From: Sinohyriopsis cumingii | Lineage: Eukaryota; Mollusca; Bivalvia; Unionida; Unionidae | Direction: 5' to 3' | DNA: 64,000 nucleotides | Assembly: GCA_028554795.2 (NCBI GenBank) | Contig: CM068839.1 | Span: forward strand, 87,441,540-87,505,539 | Shown here: piece by piece, positions 57,863 to 64,000 of the stretch | How the letters are laid out: the number at the start of each line of letters is the position of its first letter | Numbering within the stretch: the first letter of the stretch is position 1 | Made by a program: the position numbers and the translations under genes | Notes under the pieces: generated by a model | What the model saw: only the letters and a program-made list of their open reading frames with translations | Databases searched by the model: none | What the model was told of the DNA's origin: nothing

Positions 57863-59146
57863 TTAATCAATGAGTTCATCAACGAGTTCCTTGTAAATAT
57901 GAGAATCAATTACACCACCACGAAATAATCGCTGACAAATATCCGAAGCTTCGTTGATTATTTCGCGAGAGTTATTTCCAGCTCGTTTTCCTCCGATTAA
58001 TACTTCGAGGCGAGACACGTCGTTGACAACACTGTCAGGGCAAACTGCATATCCGTGTCCTGTTTTTGGTTCTTCAGGTTCATCTTCAAGTTCTTCGGGC
58101 GGTTCTAATATTTCTTCCTGATCTAATCGTTTTATTTCTCTTGTAAAAATTTTGTAATCAGGATCTTCGATATCAATAGGTTTTTCCACAGAAGCAAAAT
58201 ACACAGTAGGTATCCATTGTCCCCTTGTCATATTTAAATCATGATATGTTGTTTTCAAATATTTTTCTGGTTCTGCAAAACCAAACCTTGCGATTCGAAT
58301 TAATTCATCTTGGTCACTAAATTTTTCAAGAGTATCACTGGTAAAATATCTTGATGGCATAAGTCTTTTTTGTTTAATTTTTGGAAATTTGGGTTCAAAT
58401 TCTTCTGGTTTGGTTTCAATTTTGTGAAATGAAGACAAAGGTAGCGATAATTGTTTAGATTTGTATATCTTTTCATAATTACCTACCAAAAGAATAAATT
58501 TAGTATATTCTGGATCATTATATTTAACTATTTTGACACCCTGGTATGCATAATATACCCACCTTGTCCAATTTACGAATGTTATTTTCTCGGATTGACC
58601 CGGTTTCATCAGTTTTTTTCGTCTGTCTTTCTCAAAATTTTCCACAGTAAATTTTATAACCTCTTCCGGATTCATTGATTTTATTCTTGCGATAGTTTCA
58701 TCGGTAAATTTATCGGAACCCGAAATTTTTATTTTTTCACTTTGAGGTTGTTTTTGCGGTAATTGTTCTTGTTGTGCTTGTGCTTGTGCTTGTGCTTGTG
58801 CTTGCGCTTGTATTCGTGTTTGTTCTTGTTCGTGTCGAATTTGCTCCAGTTGACCCGGAACCACTCGGGTATGTTGCTCAATATCTCTTGTCATAGGAAT
58901 AACCCCGATATCCCTAAGTTCCTTATCTTTCTTTTGTTTGCCATATGCGACTTGTTCGATAACTCCGGTGACTGGACTCAACCATTTTGACGATACCTCA
59001 CCAATATGATATTGTGAATCATCGTAATCACGAACTTTTTTCTTAAATAATTGTTTTGTTGGAATAAGCTTTCTTACTGCCGCTAATTCTTCTCGTGTTA
59101 ATCTTGCAGAATGAGGCTCTCCAACTCTACCAGCTTTTCGAATCAT
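57863..59146 (-). CDS. Virion-associated protein of unknown function (Gln-Ala repeat)
   Basis: 427 aa, first gene of the minus-strand structural block. Residues ~111-130 are a Gln-Ala dipeptide run encoded by a gcttgt-type microsatellite at about 58760-58810. Residues ~140-335 form a charged domain of unknown fold with WTRWVYYAYQGVK near 204-216. An acidic stretch (~348-372) follows. The last ~60 residues (VSRLEVLIGG to the end) form a compact helical domain that I have the impression recurs in Polinton-type structural proteins, though I cannot name it. It starts 46 bp from the right terminal repeat. Confidence 0.65.
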   Translation of the reverse strand: MIRKAGRVGEPHSARLTREELAAVRKLIPTKQLFKKKVRDYDDSQYHIGEVSSKWLSPVTGVIEQVAYGKQKKDKELRDIGVIPMTRDIEQHTRVVPGQLEQIRHEQEQTRIQAQAQAQAQAQAQQEQLPQKQPQSEKIKISGSDKFTDETIARIKSMNPEEVIKFTVENFEKDRRKKLMKPGQSEKITFVNWTRWVYYAYQGVKIVKYNDPEYTKFILLVGNYEKIYKSKQLSLPLSSFHKIETKPEEFEPKFPKIKQKRLMPSRYFTSDTLEKFSDQDELIRIARFGFAEPEKYLKTTYHDLNMTRGQWIPTVYFASVEKPIDIEDPDYKIFTREIKRLDQEEILEPPEELEDEPEEPKTGHGYAVCPDSVVNDVSRLEVLIGGKRAGNNSREIINEASDICQRLFRGGVIDSHIYKELVDELID

Positions 59147-59192
59147 CTTATTTTCAACTATATTGTTTTAATGTGAGGTAAAATTAGTATCA

Positions 59193-59438
59193 GCAGCCGG
59201 ACCCTTGCAAACTTCATCGACACCCGATTATTTTCCCACCCACCCCCGAAAAATCATATTTTTTCCATTATCCAGAATGACATAATTCGCACACAAAAAT
59301 TGCATTAGGGGTCGAATTTACGCAAATTAGTTTTTCTGGAAAGGTTTATTTCTGTTTTCTGAGGTTTCTGCAGAAAATGTTCTCATAGAAGGTTTTTTTT
59401 TGTTGGAACGGTCTGGTCTGTAGAACTTCCCTGCTGCT
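59193..59438 (-). repeat. Right terminal inverted repeat
   Basis: Mirror of the left repeat, including the same 9-base homopolymer run. It lies 46 bp upstream of the start codon of the 427-aa gene, so it could contain or border the promoter of the structural block. Confidence 0.93.
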
Positions 59439-59439
59439 T

Positions 59440-59445
59440 ACTTAA
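59440..59445. other. Target site duplication, right (ACTTAA)
   Basis: ACTTAA directly follows the right inverted repeat and continues into the rest of monomer C. Confidence 0.82.
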
Positions 59446-59478
59446 TGCAAAATAATGGTGAAAGACAAACGTTAATTC
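59440..59478. repeat. Higher-order tandem repeat unit 7, right remnant
   Basis: This is the end of monomer C, displaced by the insertion. It reads acttaatgcaaaataatgg and onward, identical to the end of the C monomer in uninterrupted units such as 6156-6194. Confidence 0.9.
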
Positions 59479-60239
59479 AAATAAAGCATCGCACACATAC
59501 ACACGAATGCAACAAGTGTATACAGACATGATGTTTTCCGTCGTCATACTATATACACCGGCTAATCAACAATAACTACTTAAAAGTGTTTAATTCAATT
59601 TTTAAATTCACAAAAAATGTGAGAAATACAATAAAACTCAAGAAATCTTTATTTGTTGGTATTCCGCAGCGTAACAAATGGAACGTAACGCCCTGTGTAA
59701 TTTCGACAATTTAGAACAAATCTTCATATGCGACAAAAAGATTTCAAAGAAACTATATATGTAATCTTTACTGGTTCGATCTACAAGTAAATAACTCCAG
59801 GATTCAGTTTATGGTGTACATTTCAAAAGGGAAATGGGATGAAATTATCTCGAAGTAATTGTAAGCAAAGTGTACTAAAAGATTACATAGCTCGCCTCTT
59901 TGAAGTAATTATAAACAATGTAATAAACGAGTATGTATCTCAACTATTTGATGTAATTGAAACCAGAGTATTAAAGCCGAGTAAATATCTCAACTCGTTG
60001 AAGTAACTGTATAACTGTAAAAAGAGTAATAAATAAGTATATATCTCAATTCTCTGAAGTAATTGTAACCAAAATACAATAAATGATTACATAGCTCATC
60101 TCTTCAAGGTAATTGTATCTAGTCTAATAAACTATTACATATCTCAGCTCTTCCAAGCAATTGTTAACAAAATGTAATAAATAACAGCTTAGATGACCTC
60201 TTCGATGCATTTAATAGTCTTCAGTTTACATAATAAAAA

Positions 60240-61312
60240 CTAATTATCATGCAGGTCAATGGTCTTGGTGAGTTCAATGAACATCATGTAGAGTGGTTGA
60301 CCTTGCTCTGTGTTCTTCTCTTGGAGTTGTCGTATGGAAAAGATCATGTCTGTCGTCGACCTGCCTGCTTTAAAGCCGCACTGGGATTCCAGGTGTACAC
60401 GGTCCACCAGCAACTGCAGCCTGTTGAGTATAATGCGGGAATACACTTTGCCAACGATGCTCCGAAGCTAGATCCCTCTGTAATTATTACAGTTACTGAG
60501 GTCGCCATTGTTTTTGTAAACGGTATCTCGCGCATATCTTGGAGGACCGCTCCTTTCCTCCCAGCAGAGACAAAGTAGCTCATGCAGCAGCTGAAGCAAT
60601 GTTGGTTTCCCACGTTCGATAGCTTTGGGCGGGATGCTGTCACTACATGGTGCTTTGTGGTTTGGGACGGAGTCGATTGCTTTGTTGAGCTCCTCTAAGG
60701 TGGGCACTTTGTCGAGCTCCTCTATGGTGGGCAGTTTTTATGCTGTTAGGGCTGCATCGGTGACTGACATTTCTTGGGAGCATAGCTCTGAGTAGCGTTC
60801 CACCCATCTGGCCATCTGTTGCTCGCAGTCAGTGATCTCCTCTCCCGTCAGAGATTTCTGGCGGACGATCCCTTTCACCATAGGGTCTAGAGCCTTCTTG
60901 ATATCACAGTACATGCCTTGGATGTTTCCGGATTCGGCACTGCGCTGGAGTCCTTCACATAGTTGTTACCAGTACTCGTTCGCGCACTGTCTAGCGATGT
61001 GTTGGGTGTTGCTTCGAGCGCTTCTGAGATCAGAAAGCATCCGTTTATTAGGGCATTTTTTGTAAGCTTTGAAGGCTTTTCATTTGTCTTCGATTATTGG
61101 TTCTATCCTTGATAGATGTGCGCTGAACTAGTGCCAAACGTGGCCATGGCTGTGCTGTAGATGACACCCTTCATGGCGCTCCACATGACTGTGGCATCGT
61201 GATCTGGCAGGTCTTGGAGTGCCTGGTCCAGGGCTAGTATGAGAATACAAGAGTATATCACAATTATGCTCATGCAGCTCTGAGATTTTTTCAGAGACGT
61301 ACGAAAATTCAA
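60240..61312 (-). pseudogene. LINE ORF2 remnant, monomer A of unit 8
   Basis: A private G-to-T change makes a TAG stop at 60468-60470, splitting the otherwise open RT frame into 60240-60446 and 60468-60707. Confidence 0.85.
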
Positions 61313-62639
61313 TCAAAATCCAATTAAACATTTTATAATTTCATTTGTATTAAATGTTCTAATTCGAGGTTATTAAAAGCTTATTACATGAATAAACTGC
61401 ACAATTTTGCAGGTGCCACATTTTACTTAAATAAAAACAGACACCATGAAAAAGGAAAAATCAGCCAGATATATTCATATATTACCAAAACATAATGCAA
61501 ATAGACTTTTTTTTATATAAATTATTACAAAAAGTGCACATGTAAGATTTATAAATTCTTTGGTTGATCTTTTTTATTCTGGCTGTGTCATACAGGAAAT
61601 GTTTTTTAAACTAAACAGGCATTGGATATTGAAAATCAATTATAATCCTTATTATTGCAGCATATATACTTGTCAATTATTCTGGCCAAGCATTATGCTA
61701 TAAGAATTGCATTGCATAAATGGAAATATATTGTACTGCAAACCCACTTCCTCACATCCGACCCTGTTATCTGTTCAATGAATGTATTCTACAAGTATCC
61801 TCAATGGCATGAATATCGGTTTTCTTTGAAATGTTTCAAACTTAATGCAAAATAACGGTGAAAGACAAACGTTAATTCAAATAAAGCATCACACACATAC
61901 ACACGAATGCAACAAGTGTATACAGACATGATGTCTTCCTTCGTCATACTATATACACCGGCTGATCAACAATAACTACTTAAAAGTGTTTTATTCAATT
62001 GTTAAATATGTAAAACATTTGAGAAATACAATAAAACCCAAGAAATTTGTATTTGTTGGTATTCCACAGCGTGACAAATGGAACGTAATTCCCATTGTAA
62101 TTTCGACAATTTAGAACAAATCTTCATAACCAACAAAAAGATTTCAAAGAAACTATATATGTAATCTTTACTGGTTCGATCTACAAGTAAATAGCTGCAT
62201 GATTCAGTTAATGGTGTACATTTCAAAAGGGAAATGGGATGAAAAAGTCTCGAAGTAATTGTAACCAAAGTGTACTAAAAGATCACATAGCTCGCCTCTT
62301 TGAAGTAATTATAAACAATGTAATAAACAAGTACGTATCTCAACTATTTGATGTCATTGAAACCAGAGTACTAAAGCCGAGTAAATATCTCAACTCGGTG
62401 AAGTAACTGTATAACTGTAACAAGAGTAATAAATGAGTATATACTTCAACTCTCTGAAGTAATTGTAACCAAAGTACAATAAATGATTACATAGCTCATC
62501 TCTTCAAGGTAATGGTAACTAGTCTAATAAACTATTACATATCTCAGCTCTTCCAAGCAATTGTAAACAAAATGTAATAAATAACAGCTTAGATCACCTC
62601 TACGATGCATTTAATAGTCTTCAATTTACATAATAAAAA

Positions 62640-63737
62640 CTAATTATCATGCAGGTCAAAGGTCTTGGTGATTTCGATGAACATCATGTAGAGTGGTTGA
62701 CCTTGCTCTGTGTTCTTCTCTTGGAGTTGTCGTATGGAAAAGATCATGTCTGTCGTCGACCTGCCTGCATTAAAGCCGCACTGGGATTCCAGGTGCACAC
62801 GGTCCGCCAGCAACTGCAGCCTGTTGAGTATAATGCGGGCATACACTTTGCCAACGATGCTCAGAAGCGAGATCCCTCTGTAGTTATTACAGTCACTGAG
62901 GTCGCCATTGTTTTTGTAAACGGTATCTCGCGCATATCTTGGGGGACCGCTCCTTTCCTTCCAGCAGAGACAAAGTAGCTCATGCAGCGGCTGAAGCAAT
63001 GTTGGTTTCCCACGTTCTATAGCTTTGGGCGGGATGCTGTCACTACCTGGTGCTTTGTCGTTTGGGTGGGAGTCGATTGCTTTGCTTTGCTCCTCTAAGG
63101 TGGGCACTTTGTCGAGCTCATCCATGGTGGGCAGTTTTTATGCTGCTAGGGGCCGCATCGGTGACTAGCATATCCTGGGAGTATAGCTCTGAGTAGTGTT
63201 CCACCCATCTGGCCATCTGTTGCTCACAGTCAGTGATCTCCTCTCCCCTCAGAGATTTCCGGGGAACGGCCCCTTTCACCGTAGGGCCTAGAGCCTTCTT
63301 GATACCACAGTACATACCTTGGATGTTTCCGGACTCGGCAGTGTGCTGGAGTCCTTCACATAGTTGTTACCAGTACTCGTTCGCGCACTGTCTAGCGATT
63401 GTGTTGGGTGTTGCTTCGAGCACTTCTGAGATCAGCAAGCGTCCGTCCATTAAGGCATTTTTTTGTAACGTTTGAAGGCTTTTCGTTTGTCTTCGATTAT
63501 TGGTTCCATCCTTGATAGATGTGCGTTGAACCAGTCCTGCCTGGGCCGTTCCTTTTTGCCAAACATGGCCATGGCTGTGCTGTAGATTGCACCCTTCATG
63601 GCGTTCCACATGGCTGTGGCATCGTGGTCTGGCAGGTCCTGGAGTGTCTGGTCCAGGGCTAGTATGACAATACAAGAGTATATCACAATTCTACTAGTGC
63701 AGCTCTGAGATTGTTTCAGAGACGTACGACCATTCAA
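62640..63737 (-). pseudogene. LINE ORF2 remnant, monomer B of unit 8
   Basis: The frame reads CGFNAGRS, a C-monomer residue inside a B monomer, consistent with a short conversion tract. Confidence 0.85.
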
Positions 63738-64000
63738 TCAAAATGCAATTAAACATTTTATAATTTGATTGGTATTGAATGTTCTAGTTCGAGGTTATCA
63801 AAAGCAAATTACATGAAAGAACTGCACAATTCTGCAGGTGCCACATTTTACTTATATAAACACATGTACCATGGAAAAGGAAAAAAATAGCCAAATAGAT
63901 TCATATATTACCAAAACATAATGCAAATAGACTTTTTTTTTAAATATAAATTATTACAAAAAGTGCACGTGTAAGATTTATAAATTCTTTGATTGATCTT

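Larger units (their letters stand above)
43332..59439. mobile_element. Polinton/Maverick (adintovirus-like) element
   Basis: A 16.1-kb insertion interrupts monomer C of repeat unit 7. Its ends are 246-bp inverted repeats that begin AGCAGCAGGG, and ACTTA(A) is duplicated on both sides. The cargo is the defining Polinton set: RVE-type integrase, A32/FtsK-type packaging ATPase, adenain-like cysteine protease, double jelly-roll major capsid protein, family B polymerase-like palm, plus SF1 helicase, PLA2-like protein, DUF5679-like zinc protein and a long fiber. That combination matches what is known of adintoviruses (class Polintoviricetes). Gene density is near total and no intron is evident. The exact end is ambiguous by one base: a 5-bp duplication ACTTA gives ends at 43331 and 59439 with perfect AAGCAGCAGG termini; a 6-bp ACTTAA, the usual Polinton length, gives 43332-59439. 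Confidence 0.93.
59479..64000. repeat. Higher-order tandem repeat unit 8 (runs off the window)
   Basis: Monomer A spans 59479-61878; B starts at 61879 and is cut by the window end. The A monomer begins with gatgttttccgtc where the others have gatgtcttccgtc. The B monomer carries C-type bases inside its LINE remnant (cctgcattaaag near 62764), suggesting conversion between monomer types. Confidence 0.9.

Noticed and set aside
57980..58000. LIGG|K adenain-like site in the 427-aa protein
   Set aside because: It fits the (M/I/L)xGG|x rule but appears to lie inside the compact C-terminal helical domain, so cleavage is unlikely; not counted with the other sites.
1..64000. tRNA, rRNA or other structured RNA genes
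   Set aside because: I saw no convincing cloverleaf, A/B-box pair or rRNA core on either strand by eye; this is not a computed search.

Overview
The window looks like an invertebrate (most likely metazoan) nuclear genome. It is AT-rich, about three quarters of it is a long tandem array built on pieces of a non-LTR retrotransposon, and into that array one complete-looking Polinton/adintovirus-type DNA element has inserted. No ordinary host gene is visible. The assignment to an animal host rests on the LINE style and the Polinton gene set, and is inference.

Array (1-43330 and 59440-64000). The repeat is a three-monomer higher-order unit of 6194-6196 bp: monomer A (about 2.40 kb), B (about 2.40 kb) and C (about 1.39 kb, the same monomer with about 1 kb deleted). 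Seven full units and most of an eighth are present. Each monomer carries, on the minus strand, about 1.1 kb of a decayed LINE ORF2 (linker plus the first part of reverse transcriptase, ending at palm motif A), then a degenerate 50-bp minisatellite, then AT-rich DNA. Diagnostic variants show a second, coarser period of 12,389 bp: units 4-5 match units 6-7, the mark of a recent multi-unit unequal exchange.

Element (43332-59439, about 16.1 kb). It has 246-bp terminal inverted repeats differing at a single base, and is flanked by ACTTA(A) duplications. Intact empty sites exist in the C monomers of the other units. The left part holds a packaging ATPase (minus), then a tightly overlapping plus-strand trio of DUF5679-like zinc protein, phospholipase A2-like protein and retroviral-type integrase. 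Next come minus-strand sequences for a family B DNA polymerase-like palm and an SF1 helicase, which occupy one reading frame cut by a single TGA. A plus-strand trio follows: Cys-rich protein, HNH endonuclease and an unknown helical protein. The right 9 kb is one minus-strand structural block, in transcription order: 427-aa protein, pVI-like protein, double jelly-roll major capsid protein, pX-like protein, adenain-like protease, 1045-aa fiber with a C1q/TNF-like head, two-TM protein, and a penton/minor-capsid-like protein.

How the genes would work together. Polymerase/helicase copy the linear genome, integrase inserts it, and the ATPase packages it into a double jelly-roll capsid. The protease matures the minor capsid proteins, several of which carry adenain-consensus sites. 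The fiber attaches and the PLA2/pVI-like proteins breach membranes. Two lesions argue that this copy may not be autonomous: the TGA inside the polymerase and an Ala in place of the Walker A Ser/Thr in the ATPase. The protease also lacks an obvious ATG start.
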